64,000 nucleotides of DNA, taken from the NCBI GenBank assembly GCA_007679095.1, contig VEFU01000019.1:1-64000 (forward strand). Direction: 5' to 3'. This document shows, piece by piece, positions 9,202 through 17,474 of the stretch. The DNA comes from Paenibacillus bovis (GTDB taxonomy: Bacteria; Bacillota; Bacilli; Bacillales; Bacillaceae_C). A program made the translations under genes and the position numbers. Below the pieces are notes generated by a model. That model had not been told where the DNA came from and made no database searches. It saw nothing but the letters and a program-made list of their open reading frames with translations. Each line of letters starts with the position of its first letter. The stretch's first letter is position 1.

Positions 9202-9275
9202 AAAAAGCATCGAACGATCAATGAACTGCCCTTGTCTACCTTGACAGGGGGCAGTTCACAATCCAATGCTTTTTA
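9202..9275 (-). terminator. Long hairpin terminator after the sortase gene
   Basis: An extended inverted repeat with an inner stem GAACTGCCC / GGGCAGTTC and outer arms AAAAAGCAT / ATGCTTTTT. It lies between the sortase stop and the GH97 promoter region and could work in both directions. Confidence 0.7.
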
Positions 9276-9282
9276 TTACTTA

Positions 9283-10122
9283 TTATTCTGCTATTAATTT
9301 TGCTTGCACAACAAGGCGGGCATCATCAAAATCATAATCACAAGTCGATAGTGTTAGTATCTTATCATCATATTCAATACTTGTATCTAATTCGTATTGT
9401 GATTTTTCTTCGACTTTTTGCAAGAACCCTTGAAACTCATCTCCATCCTTAAAATTCGGATTGATATAATTAAAATTTTTGTCTGTAATATAAACAGCGA
9501 AAATTTCCCATTTCATTTCCCTGTATAAAGTCTCAAATGTAATAGTACGATTAGCTTTATAGAAGTCCGGGTTTCTATATTTCACTAGGCCTTTAAACAT
9601 CGAACCATCCTTCATATGATGACCATATATAATTGTATTCTGATCCAAATCATCAATCGAATTACGGTAATCTAAGAATAAGGCACCTGCACTGCTTTTT
9701 TCTTTTTGGAAATTGTGACCTAAGTAATAATCATTATCTTTTGCTTGGACAACAGGGTAATCAATAACAGTATTATCAATTTTAATCCAGCCAACCGTCT
9801 CCTCATTAATTTCAAGTAATGGTTCAAAATGCTTTGATATTTCTTTATCGGCTACCGTTGACTCATCTTTTTCTTCCCGCGTTACCAAGGAATCCTCTTC
9901 AGTTTGATTTGTTTCTAGAATTATTTCTTCTTTCGTTTCATGAGCGATTGGTTCTTTATGTTGATAGAAGGTTTCTTGGATTTCTTTATTTGTATTTTTA
10001 TTTTCAGCGCTTGCTACCATATACTTTCCTATATTAAAGATTGAAAAAATAAAAATCCCAATACAAAGAGATATCCCTAAATAGAAAATTATTCTTTTCA
10101 GTTCCCACTTATTATTTTTCAC
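9283..10122 (-). CDS. Class B-type sortase
   Basis: A cysteine transpeptidase of about 279 residues that should anchor nearby NPxTG proteins to the cell wall. The start chosen is GTG at 10122, eight bases after AGAGGTGG; a longer frame would run into the neighbouring gene and gain no family-like sequence. Residues 11-33 form a membrane anchor, followed by an acidic spacer to about residue 100 and the sortase fold to the end. Catalytic residues are H168 (IIYGHHM), C261 (TLSTCDYDF) and R269 (DARLVVQA). TLSTC followed by an Arg eight residues on is the class B pattern, a class known to use NPQTN, NPKTG or SPxTG signals. Its likely substrates are the two genes directly upstream (NPKTGD and NPETGD). 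Confidence 0.9.
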   Translation of the reverse strand: MKNNKWELKRIIFYLGISLCIGIFIFSIFNIGKYMVASAENKNTNKEIQETFYQHKEPIAHETKEEIILETNQTEEDSLVTREEKDESTVADKEISKHFEPLLEINEETVGWIKIDNTVIDYPVVQAKDNDYYLGHNFQKEKSSAGALFLDYRNSIDDLDQNTIIYGHHMKDGSMFKGLVKYRNPDFYKANRTITFETLYREMKWEIFAVYITDKNFNYINPNFKDGDEFQGFLQKVEEKSQYELDTSIEYDDKILTLSTCDYDFDDARLVVQAKLIAE

Positions 10123-10140
10123 TATATATCCCACCTCTAG

Positions 10141-10186
10141 AAAAAAGATGCAGCCATTTACATTTTTATGACTGCATCTTTTTTTT
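10141..10186 (-). terminator. Terminator of the 419-residue anchored protein
   Basis: A strong hairpin, GATGCAG-type arms flanked by A and T runs, directly after the stop codon. It shares its arms (ATGCAGCCA, TGACTGCA) with the hairpin after the upstream paralogue at 11491-11523. Confidence 0.8.
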
Positions 10187-10189
10187 AGA

Positions 10190-11449
10190 TTAATGTAAAA
10201 TTCTTTTTCTGTAAAAAAATAAACCAGCACAACCTGCTAACGCTAAACCTGCCAAACTAACAAATCCTGAAATTGCAGTATCGCCTGTTTTTGGGTTTTC
10301 TACAGAATTATCCGATTCGTCCTTAAGGTCAGTTCCTTCGTTTTCTGATTTATCACCAGCTTTATCATCTGGTTCCTCGTCGGTTTCATCACTTGGTTCC
10401 TCACCAGTTTCATCGCCTGGTTCTTCGCCAGTTTCATCGCCAGTTTCATCGCCTGGTTCTCCGCCTGGCTCTTCACCAGTTTCACCGCCTGGTTCTCCGC
10501 CTGGCTCTTCACCTGGTTCATCTCCGGTTTCATTGCCTGGTTCTTCACCTACAATATCTGTAGTAGATGTAAGAGTTATAGAATCTACTTGAATATAAGC
10601 ATCAGACTCAACTCCCTTTATTGAAATCACATCACCTGGATTTAAATCCCATGTTCCAACATCTAAAAATTTTGCTGCTGACCAGTCCCATTGTCCTGTA
10701 TAATACCATTTAATTTGTTTGCTAATATCCTCAACTGTGACTTTTAAGTGTTTTTCAGTTATTTCACTAACATAGCGTATTGTCATGTTATATTTACCTT
10801 TTTTAAGCTCCGCTGGAATTGTATAAGTTGCTGTGACTTTTTCTAAATTAGTAATATATTGATTATCCTCATTGACAATTCCCATTCCAACCTGTTCTTC
10901 TGAATCAAATGCACCCGTCTCGGCTTCAATCGTATAACGTACATAATCTGGTATGGAGACCGCTGCAGGAGCACTTGGATTATATTCAGAAACATATTTC
11001 AGGTTAACTGCATCGAGCCACCCATATGTACCATCATCTGGTGCAAGAATACTTATAACATCTCCAGCATTGAGATTTAAGTATACCTCTTGCAAAGAGT
11101 CTAATGTAATTGTTCCCATATCAAAGCCTGTATCAATACGTGATACAGTTCCAACAGCTTCCCCATTCACTTCAATTTTATAAGCTGTTCTATTTCCCGT
11201 ACTTAATATCGACAACTCATATTGACCATCTGTAAATAAATCATGATCTCCAACAGAGAATTCAATTTTTTCTTTTGGTTGTAAATCAGCTGTTAATCCG
11301 TCGTTATTAATAACCCCATCATAATAAACTTCCCCTTCATATCTGAGTACATTATCCCCTGAAACGGTTTTATCTTTTGCTAATACAGCTGGTGAACCTA
11401 GGGACAATATTAAGATAAGGCCTAGTAATATTATTTTTATTTTCTTCAT
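10190..11449 (-). CDS. Sortase-anchored surface protein with two carbohydrate-binding-like domains
   Basis: A 419-residue wall protein. The signal peptide is residues 1-24 (cut after AVLA). Two beta-sandwich, galactose-binding-like domains follow at about 34-153 and 170-296. The second begins YTIEAETGAFD, as CBM6/CBM35 domains do, and is clearly paralogous to the single domain of the next gene. A highly acidic Gly/Pro linker (repeats of EEPG, DETG and EPGG; residues about 300-380) acts as a stalk. It ends with the sorting signal NPKTGD (385-390), a hydrophobic segment and RKR. The class B sortase encoded next door should attach it. No catalytic domain is present. A role in holding alpha-glucan at the surface is inferred from context. 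The CBM family cannot be fixed by eye. Confidence 0.85.
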   Translation of the reverse strand: MKKIKIILLGLILILSLGSPAVLAKDKTVSGDNVLRYEGEVYYDGVINNDGLTADLQPKEKIEFSVGDHDLFTDGQYELSILSTGNRTAYKIEVNGEAVGTVSRIDTGFDMGTITLDSLQEVYLNLNAGDVISILAPDDGTYGWLDAVNLKYVSEYNPSAPAAVSIPDYVRYTIEAETGAFDSEEQVGMGIVNEDNQYITNLEKVTATYTIPAELKKGKYNMTIRYVSEITEKHLKVTVEDISKQIKWYYTGQWDWSAAKFLDVGTWDLNPGDVISIKGVESDAYIQVDSITLTSTTDIVGEEPGNETGDEPGEEPGGEPGGETGEEPGGEPGDETGDETGEEPGDETGEEPSDETDEEPDDKAGDKSENEGTDLKDESDNSVENPKTGDTAISGFVSLAGLALAGCAGLFFYRKRILH

Positions 11450-11490
11450 TATATCCCCCGTCTCTCCCTTAAAAATAGTCTGTCCTTACT

Positions 11491-11523
11491 AAAATGCAGC
11501 CACGGTTATATCCCATGACTGCA
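11491..11523 (-). terminator. Hairpin after the 216-residue anchored protein
   Basis: An imperfect inverted repeat ATGCAGCCACGG / CCATGACTGCA followed by ATTTTAG on the minus strand. It resembles the terminator at 10141-10186, which suggests that gene and terminator were duplicated together. Confidence 0.6.
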
Positions 11524-11547
11524 AGTTTAGTAGTTTATGAAACTAAA

Positions 11548-12198
11548 TTAGTTTATTGCTCTCTTTCTAAAGAAGAAGAAACCTGTTAAACCAACTAATG
11601 CTAATCCTGAAAGAGCGATGTAGGTTGTAACACCATTGTCACCTGTTTCTGGATTATCTATAGCACCAGTTTCCTCGCCATTTTCTTCTCCTTCATCTTC
11701 ACCAGCTTGATCGCCAGCAGCTGAAGAAGTTAGTGTTAATGTATCAATTTGAATGTACGGGTCAGTACCTTCAGCATGTAATGTAATCACATCTCCAGGA
11801 CTCACATTCCAAGTACCTGCATCTAGTACTTTTGCGTTTGCCCAATCCCAGTCACCTTCACCAGTTGGTTCCCATTTAATTTCTTTACTTGCATCGCCAA
11901 CAGTAACTTTTAAATGAGCTGCCTCAGGATTTACTCCACTAATATAACGCAATGATAGTTTGTATTCTCCAGCCTCTAATTCAGCTGGGACTGTATAAGA
12001 TGCTGTAATATTTTGAAAGCCACTGATAAATTCATTGTCCTCGCCTTCCACTACTGCTCCTCTTTCTACTTGATCTTCTGGATCAAACGTACCAGATTCA
12101 GCTTCAAACGTATGACTACCTTCTGCAGCTAAAGCAACACCTGAGATAGATAATAGTAACATTGTTAATACAAAAATAGAGAATAATTTCTTTTTCAT
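11548..12198 (-). CDS. Sortase-anchored single-domain carbohydrate-binding-like protein
   Basis: A 216-residue paralogue of the second domain of the downstream surface protein. The signal peptide is residues 1-24 (cut after VALA). One CBM6/35-like beta-sandwich spans about 28-158 (HTFEAESGTFDPEDQVE ... YIQIDTLTLTS). A short acidic linker leads to the sorting signal NPETGD (182-187), a membrane segment and RKR. It is separately terminated, with about 450 bp of gene-free DNA upstream that presumably holds its promoter. It is a likely substrate of the class B sortase two genes downstream. No enzymatic motif is visible, so a binding or display role is inferred. Confidence 0.85.
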   Translation of the reverse strand: MKKKLFSIFVLTMLLLSISGVALAAEGSHTFEAESGTFDPEDQVERGAVVEGEDNEFISGFQNITASYTVPAELEAGEYKLSLRYISGVNPEAAHLKVTVGDASKEIKWEPTGEGDWDWANAKVLDAGTWNVSPGDVITLHAEGTDPYIQIDTLTLTSSAAGDQAGEDEGEENGEETGAIDNPETGDNGVTTYIALSGLALVGLTGFFFFRKRAIN

Positions 12199-12584
12199 TT
12201 TACGTAACCCCTTTCATTTCTTTTATTTAATGTCGCAGAAAACGTATAAATAAATACTAATTCCCTGTTTCCCCCCTTATCATTAGATAGAAGACGATTC
12301 CAAACAATCATTCTTATAAACTAAGAAACACAAACTTATTTCACTTAGTGAAGTAAGTAGTAGAAAGAATGGTAGTGAAACTTCTCTATCCCTTGAGATT
12401 GTAGCCCCTAAACAAAAGATAGCATAATCCATTTCCACTAACAAGGTAAATTGTCTCTCTATTCAGAACTGCGTAACATATTGCACTAATTCAATTATAT
12501 TACTTTTATTAGTGTCTTATTTACAGGAAATTACACTATCGTTCTGCATTCATCTGACTATATTAAGATTGATACATGAACCAC
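12199..12584. other. Gene-free leader region upstream of the surface-protein genes
   Basis: About 390 bp without a plausible gene. On the minus strand there is a perfect TATAAT at 12499-12494 but no convincing -35. Just upstream of it are inverted arms TAGTGT / ACACTA (about 12510-12538), which could be an operator. A promoter here would give a 5' leader of roughly 290 bases before the start at 12198. Confidence 0.35.
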
Positions 12585-12616
12585 AAAAAGGACATGCCCA
12601 TAACAGAGCATGCCCA
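12585..12616 (-). terminator. Terminator of the cytosolic GH66 gene
   Basis: On the minus strand, arms GGGCATG / CATGTCC (one G-T pair) are followed by TTTTTG. Confidence 0.6.
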
Positions 12617-12651
12617 TTGGTACAGAATGCTAGATAAATAGTTAGTTGTTA

Positions 12652-14433
12652 TTACCCCTCTGACTTTCTCATAAATATCATATCCCAATATTCAAGAGAT
12701 GGTACAGTAAATTGAATAAAATTACCATTCTCATTTTTTCCCTTTGTAAAGGAGAGATTAGTTGCTTTCGCATCATTTAGATCAGGAGAGGCCATCCAAA
12801 CAGAATCTATTTCATTTGAATAATAGTATTTTACTTCAAAGTTGGTTATTTTTGTAGGGGTTTCTTTCACACCATCATTTGCACGCCAGTCATTCCTAGA
12901 AACACCTAATAGATTTATTATGTGAATGATCTCGTAATTTTCATCCTTCTTCCCGAAGGACCAAACTTTATTTGCTTCACCTAGGGAACAACTAGCATAT
13001 CCAAGAAACTCGATTCTATTTGTTGTTTCTGTTTGGCCATCACGTAGTAAATTCTCATAGGCAACAATAAAGTCATATAGTTTTGCAGTTCTTGCTTGTA
13101 GTTCATCGTTCATTACTAAATTTTGCGCCGGGAAATATTCATTACATAACATATTTCCATTATCACCTAATTCCATTCGTGAACCACCCGCTGCAAATAC
13201 TGTTACATTTGTGAGCATGACAGCTGCAGTATTAAAGAAGCTACCTGGATTTTTCTCCCCATAGTCATAACTCATATAAGCTGGGACAACTAACGACTTT
13301 CCACCGCTCTCCTTGCGAGACTGTTCTATTTCCTTCTTTAAGGAATAATAACTATCATATTGTAAGCCTTCACTATCATAATCCCACGGCCAAATTTCCG
13401 TATAAAGAACATCTACATCACTTTTATTTACATTTTCGATTCCTTTAGCACCAACAGGATTAAAAGCCAAGTATTTGTCCCCAATTACATTTTTAGCTGC
13501 ATTAAGAAACTCAGTGTAAGTATCCGTAACATACAAAGTTTCCCCAGCTGCATTTTTCATCTTTCCCCAGTCACCTACCGTATCACCATGCCATCCATCA
13601 AAATCAAATGCCTCGAATACTTTTAAATGTTGTTCAAAAATATATTCCTGCCACTCCTTATTTCTCATATCAAAGAAAAATAAGTGAGTAATTCCAGTAG
13701 GAGTGGAGTCCGACATTTTAAAGTTAAAATGACCTTCACCGCGATTGTTATCTTCAGCAAAATATAACGCCCATTCCTGTTTTACTCCATCCTCTTCATA
13801 CCCATTTGTTGCTGCATATACCATGTTGTAAGCCATATTAACCATATTGACTGCTTTTGCATCCTTGATATAATTCCGGATTGTCGATCCGTAAATTGGA
13901 CGCCCAGACCAATCATCCCATTTATCGAGGTTTTCCGAAATTGGTTTATGATGGCGATATTTCCAATCATAGTATTCTAAGGCATTAATATGATAACTCT
14001 TTAACTTTTCAATTCTTTCCGTAGTATTTACATTTTCTCTAAAGTCCCAAACATATCCATAGCGAGGAAACTTGATCCATTCAGAGGATACATCTATACC
14101 AATTGTAGTAGATGCAATAAGTTTTTCCCCTTCGCCAAAAATATCTATTACTAATAAGTAGCCTGTAAAATCTATGTCAGGCATTTGTAATTTTTTTATC
14201 AATTGTAGAGTACCATTTTCTTCACACATAAAAGTGGTTGTAATTGTTGGCATTACCTGTTTTTCAAGGTGAAGCAATTTGAACTCCATACTACCATCTG
14301 TAATTTCAAAACCTGTTTCATTCGTATAATAGACCTGAATTTCCACCATATCATTAGGTGAATACATCGCCTTGTCTTTCGTTATTGATAGATTTGATTG
14401 TAATCGATTTCTTGCTAGTGCACTTTTTCCCAC
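12652..14433 (-). CDS. GH66 dextranase/CITase-like enzyme without a signal peptide
   Basis: An enzyme of about 593 residues of glycoside hydrolase family 66, whose members cut alpha-1,6-glucan (dextranase) or cyclise it (CITase). An N-terminal beta-sandwich (about 12-115) leads into the barrel at FPRYGYVWDFR. The predicted nucleophile is D284 (DGWHGDTVGDW) and the acid/base is E346 (LYTEIWPWD). No CBM35 insertion of the CITase kind is seen. The start chosen is GTG at 14433, ten bases after AAAGGTGG; an ATG at 14484 has no ribosome site and adds a polar stretch that is not a signal peptide either. The enzyme should therefore be cytosolic. It is about 70% similar by eye to the anchored GH66 at 20463-22328. 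It follows the two-component/lipoprotein genes across a terminator. Confidence 0.88.
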   Translation of the reverse strand: MGKSALARNRLQSNLSITKDKAMYSPNDMVEIQVYYTNETGFEITDGSMEFKLLHLEKQVMPTITTTFMCEENGTLQLIKKLQMPDIDFTGYLLVIDIFGEGEKLIASTTIGIDVSSEWIKFPRYGYVWDFRENVNTTERIEKLKSYHINALEYYDWKYRHHKPISENLDKWDDWSGRPIYGSTIRNYIKDAKAVNMVNMAYNMVYAATNGYEEDGVKQEWALYFAEDNNRGEGHFNFKMSDSTPTGITHLFFFDMRNKEWQEYIFEQHLKVFEAFDFDGWHGDTVGDWGKMKNAAGETLYVTDTYTEFLNAAKNVIGDKYLAFNPVGAKGIENVNKSDVDVLYTEIWPWDYDSEGLQYDSYYSLKKEIEQSRKESGGKSLVVPAYMSYDYGEKNPGSFFNTAAVMLTNVTVFAAGGSRMELGDNGNMLCNEYFPAQNLVMNDELQARTAKLYDFIVAYENLLRDGQTETTNRIEFLGYASCSLGEANKVWSFGKKDENYEIIHIINLLGVSRNDWRANDGVKETPTKITNFEVKYYYSNEIDSVWMASPDLNDAKATNLSFTKGKNENGNFIQFTVPSLEYWDMIFMRKSEG

Positions 14434-14616
14434 TACAAATTGGCCACCTTTCCTGTTGTACAGTTTATTCCCTTTTCCTGGCATGATGTTTGCTTAAGTA
14501 AATTCAAAACTAATACTTATACGTTAAGTTTATTACAGGAGACGATAGTTGTTTAGCAAAACTAGACTTCTGATAATTTTGCACACGCTATTATTGAAAA
14601 ATCACACCAAAAAATA

Positions 14617-14647
14617 AAAGCAACTCATTCCATGGAATAAGCTGCTT
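14617..14647 (-). terminator. Terminator after the sensor-linked lipoprotein gene
   Basis: Imperfect arms AAAGCA..CT..ATTCC / GGAAT..AG..TGCTTT around ATGG, followed by TATTTTTT on the minus strand. Confidence 0.7.
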
Positions 14648-14656
14648 TACTATTTT

Positions 14657-15910
14657 TTATTTTTGTTGTAATAGTTTATCAATTTCAAGTGTTGCCGTAT
14701 TAAGTCCTGCTTCAATTCCAATATTTCCTGCATACATTTCCTTCATATACAAAGCATAAATATTATCTATTTTGCTCCACTCTGCAATGGAAGGCCTTAA
14801 AAATGCAAGATCTAGTCCTATCGCAAAGTTTTGGAAATATAGTGAATCTAATGTTAAGGGGTTAAAATTAACATCTTTATTAGTTGGCATTAACCCTGTT
14901 TTATACATCAATTCTTGTGGTTTTGATGTAGTCATCCACTTTAAAAACTGCCAACTCTCTTCCAAATACTTTGTCCCTTTCATAATCACTAGATTCTCCC
15001 CTCCTAACACGGCTGCGTTTCCGTGGGTAACAGGAAAGGGAGTTGATACAGTCTTGTGCATGATCTCGGAAAGCTTTTCTTCGGAACGTATACTATAATA
15101 CCAAGGTCCTTCATCAATCATCAATAACTTACCATCTATTACATCTTCCCATGCATCATTAATAGAAGACATATGCTTAGGAACTAAGACGTTCGCTTCG
15201 TACAATTCCAATAATTGCTCCATTGCTTCGATACTAGCCTCACTATTAAAATATCCATCTGCTTTCGTCGCTGTTGGATCCAGTAGTTGCCCACCAAAAG
15301 CATAGAAGTATTGTAGACTGCTCCACGTATCAAAACCAGCCATTAATATTATATAATTATTATTCCGTGCAACTTCTAACACTTCAGATAATGATGATGG
15401 AGGTTGCTCCATACCCGCCTGCTGTAAAAGCGCTTTATTATAAATGGCAACCTTTGTATTCGTGTTAAGTGGTAATCCATAATACTTTTCCTTGTATTTC
15501 GCTGTTTCAAGTGGTCTAGGCAAAAATCTCTCTTTCACACTAGAAAAATCCTCCATATTACTAACAGGATAAATCAAATTATGCTCTGCATAAAATGGTA
15601 GTTGAACGCTGTCCATCCTGACAATATCTGGCGTTTTATTCGCAGCTGCTCTTGAAATAAGACTCCTATTAAACTGATCATTAGGAGGACGCCTAACTGC
15701 ATTAATGATAATGTTAGGAAACTCTTCTTCGAATAATGGAATTATTTCGTTTTCAAAAATCCTAGTTTCTTCTTCACTATACGTATGCCAAATTACAAGT
15801 TCTACTGGGGTTGGCATCCTATTTATATCGGAGCTATCATTAATAATCGAAGTATTACATCCAGAAAGTAATGCAATAGCCAAACATAATATAAACAAAC
15901 ACATTCTCAT
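14657..15910 (-). CDS. Sugar ABC-type solute-binding lipoprotein linked to a two-component system
   Basis: A CUT1-type extracellular solute-binding protein of about 417 residues. The lipoprotein signal ends in LLSGC (about residue 18) from the ATG at 15910, which has AGGGG upstream; the longer open frame extends back into the response regulator gene. The fold starts VELVIWHTYSEEETRIFENE and ends with a helical C-lobe, as in MalE and UgpB relatives. It lies 19 bp after the response regulator and 3' of the kinase, with no permease beside it. It may therefore present ligand to the Cache-type sensor kinase, or serve one of the permease pairs at 27-35 kb. Confidence 0.88.
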   Translation of the reverse strand: MRMCLFILCLAIALLSGCNTSIINDSSDINRMPTPVELVIWHTYSEEETRIFENEIIPLFEEEFPNIIINAVRRPPNDQFNRSLISRAAANKTPDIVRMDSVQLPFYAEHNLIYPVSNMEDFSSVKERFLPRPLETAKYKEKYYGLPLNTNTKVAIYNKALLQQAGMEQPPSSLSEVLEVARNNNYIILMAGFDTWSSLQYFYAFGGQLLDPTATKADGYFNSEASIEAMEQLLELYEANVLVPKHMSSINDAWEDVIDGKLLMIDEGPWYYSIRSEEKLSEIMHKTVSTPFPVTHGNAAVLGGENLVIMKGTKYLEESWQFLKWMTTSKPQELMYKTGLMPTNKDVNFNPLTLDSLYFQNFAIGLDLAFLRPSIAEWSKIDNIYALYMKEMYAGNIGIEAGLNTATLEIDKLLQQK

Positions 15911-15929
15911 TGAATCAGCCCCTGATATG

Positions 15930-17474
15930 TTAATAATCCCTCGATTGTTGTGACTTAATCCTGTATTCAACTGGTGAATAATCAACCATTTTCTTAAATA
16001 ATTTACTAAAATATTTGACATCGTTAAAGCCAGATTTAGCAGCAACTTCATAAACTTTTAACGATGTTTGTTCTAATAACTCTTTCGCTTTTTTTATCCG
16101 TAGTTCCATCACATAATCAATAAAGTTCTTACCATAATATTGTTTGAAGAGAACACTAAAGTAATTTCGGCTAATATGGACATGGTTAGCAACCATATTT
16201 AAGGATAAATCTGTTGTATAGTTTTTATGAATATAATCTACTGCTTTTATCATAAATTCATTATCATTACTAGTCGACAGATTGCTTTCACTAACCAATG
16301 ATACACATTCCTCGATTTGGGATAATAATGTCGATTTTAATTGCACTAATGTCTCTGTTTTTTTTATTTGTTCATACTTATTTAGTAAGTAATCAATATC
16401 AATATGTTTGATAAAAATCTTACTTAGCAAATCACACACATCTTTTTTTACCACATCTGGTCGAGAACCACTTCTATTGTACGTTTCAAACCGGTCGTCC
16501 AGAAATTCAATTAACTTTTGCTTATCATATGGAAGAAGCAACTGTTTCAACCATTTACTATCTAACGGCTCTAAACCTTTTTCTTGGATTTGCTTATCAA
16601 TAAAAACGAATTCATCAGGTAGATAGAAGTGTTGGCTACAAGCTATTTGGCTATTTTCATAGCCTTCTTTTACACCAGATAAACTCTCAATTTCACAGTA
16701 TCCAAATGTAAACGTGTATTCTATAACATTCTCTAAATTTCTTTTCACTTTTTCGATAAAATACTTTGAATCTTGAGGCGCCGGAACTAAAAAGATTAGC
16801 TCACTACTGCCGGTAGGAAAACAAATACATATTTCCGTATGCTCGTACAGATATTTTTGTACATCTTCTAGTATTAAGGTTTTATGTAAATATCCATACT
16901 TCCCTTCTTCCATTTGTTGATTATTAATTCTAACTGTTACGATTACGCACCTGTTCTCAAGCCATTCAACTGCTTGTGGTAGCTTCACTTCTTTGCCTTC
17001 TATAATTATTTCCTTTAAAAACAATTCCAGCTTCTGTCTTTCCTCTTGAAGTGCAGATTGTTTTGCCAGTTGCACCTTTTGTTTTAGCGATTGATTTTCT
17101 TCAATTAATTTAACTGTTTTCCTAATTAAGTTTACAAATTCTTGCGGTTCCATCGTTGCTTTTAAAACGTAGTCAATTGCTCCTAATTTAAGTCCTTCAT
17201 GAACATACTCAAAATCGGTATGACTGCTTACTAGGATCACCTTCAAGTCTGGATTAATCGCTAGCATCTTTTTCATTAATGTTAATCCATCCATTACAGG
17301 CATTTTTATATCCGTTATTAAGATATCTATCCGTTCATCTTTAATAGCTTTAAGTGCTTCTTCTCCATTTGTAAAGTCACCTAGTAAGTTAATATTTTCA
17401 CCATGCCAATTAACGGAAGCTTTCAAACCAAATCTTATAATTGGCTCGTCATCTACAATAATCAAGTTATACAT
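15930..17474 (-). CDS. YesN-like response regulator with AraC-type DNA-binding domain
   Basis: A regulator of about 514 residues. The receiver domain spans 1-120, with the phospho-acceptor Asp in DILITDIKMPVMDG and the acidic pair in IIVDDEP. A coiled middle region leads to a C-terminal AraC double helix-turn-helix (about 410-505; VANHVHISRNYFSVLFKQYYGKNF). The ATG at 17474 overlaps the stop of the kinase gene and has GGAG nine bases upstream, so it is preferred over 17483. In this family the regulator activates nearby carbohydrate uptake and hydrolase genes. The likely targets are the GH66, GH13 and transporter genes in this window, by inference. Confidence 0.92.
   Translation of the reverse strand: MYNLIIVDDEPIIRFGLKASVNWHGENINLLGDFTNGEEALKAIKDERIDILITDIKMPVMDGLTLMKKMLAINPDLKVILVSSHTDFEYVHEGLKLGAIDYVLKATMEPQEFVNLIRKTVKLIEENQSLKQKVQLAKQSALQEERQKLELFLKEIIIEGKEVKLPQAVEWLENRCVIVTVRINNQQMEEGKYGYLHKTLILEDVQKYLYEHTEICICFPTGSSELIFLVPAPQDSKYFIEKVKRNLENVIEYTFTFGYCEIESLSGVKEGYENSQIACSQHFYLPDEFVFIDKQIQEKGLEPLDSKWLKQLLLPYDKQKLIEFLDDRFETYNRSGSRPDVVKKDVCDLLSKIFIKHIDIDYLLNKYEQIKKTETLVQLKSTLLSQIEECVSLVSESNLSTSNDNEFMIKAVDYIHKNYTTDLSLNMVANHVHISRNYFSVLFKQYYGKNFIDYVMELRIKKAKELLEQTSLKVYEVAAKSGFNDVKYFSKLFKKMVDYSPVEYRIKSQQSRDY

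Noticed and set aside
10300-10548. Open frame of repeated Gln-Ala/Lys-Asn residues opposite the stalk of the anchored protein
   Set aside because: It is a shadow of the repetitive linker in another frame of a well-supported gene.
15911-16051. Extended N-terminus of the sensor-linked lipoprotein
   Set aside because: It would run into the response regulator gene and hide the lipoprotein signal; the ATG at 15910 has a ribosome site and gives a proper lipobox.
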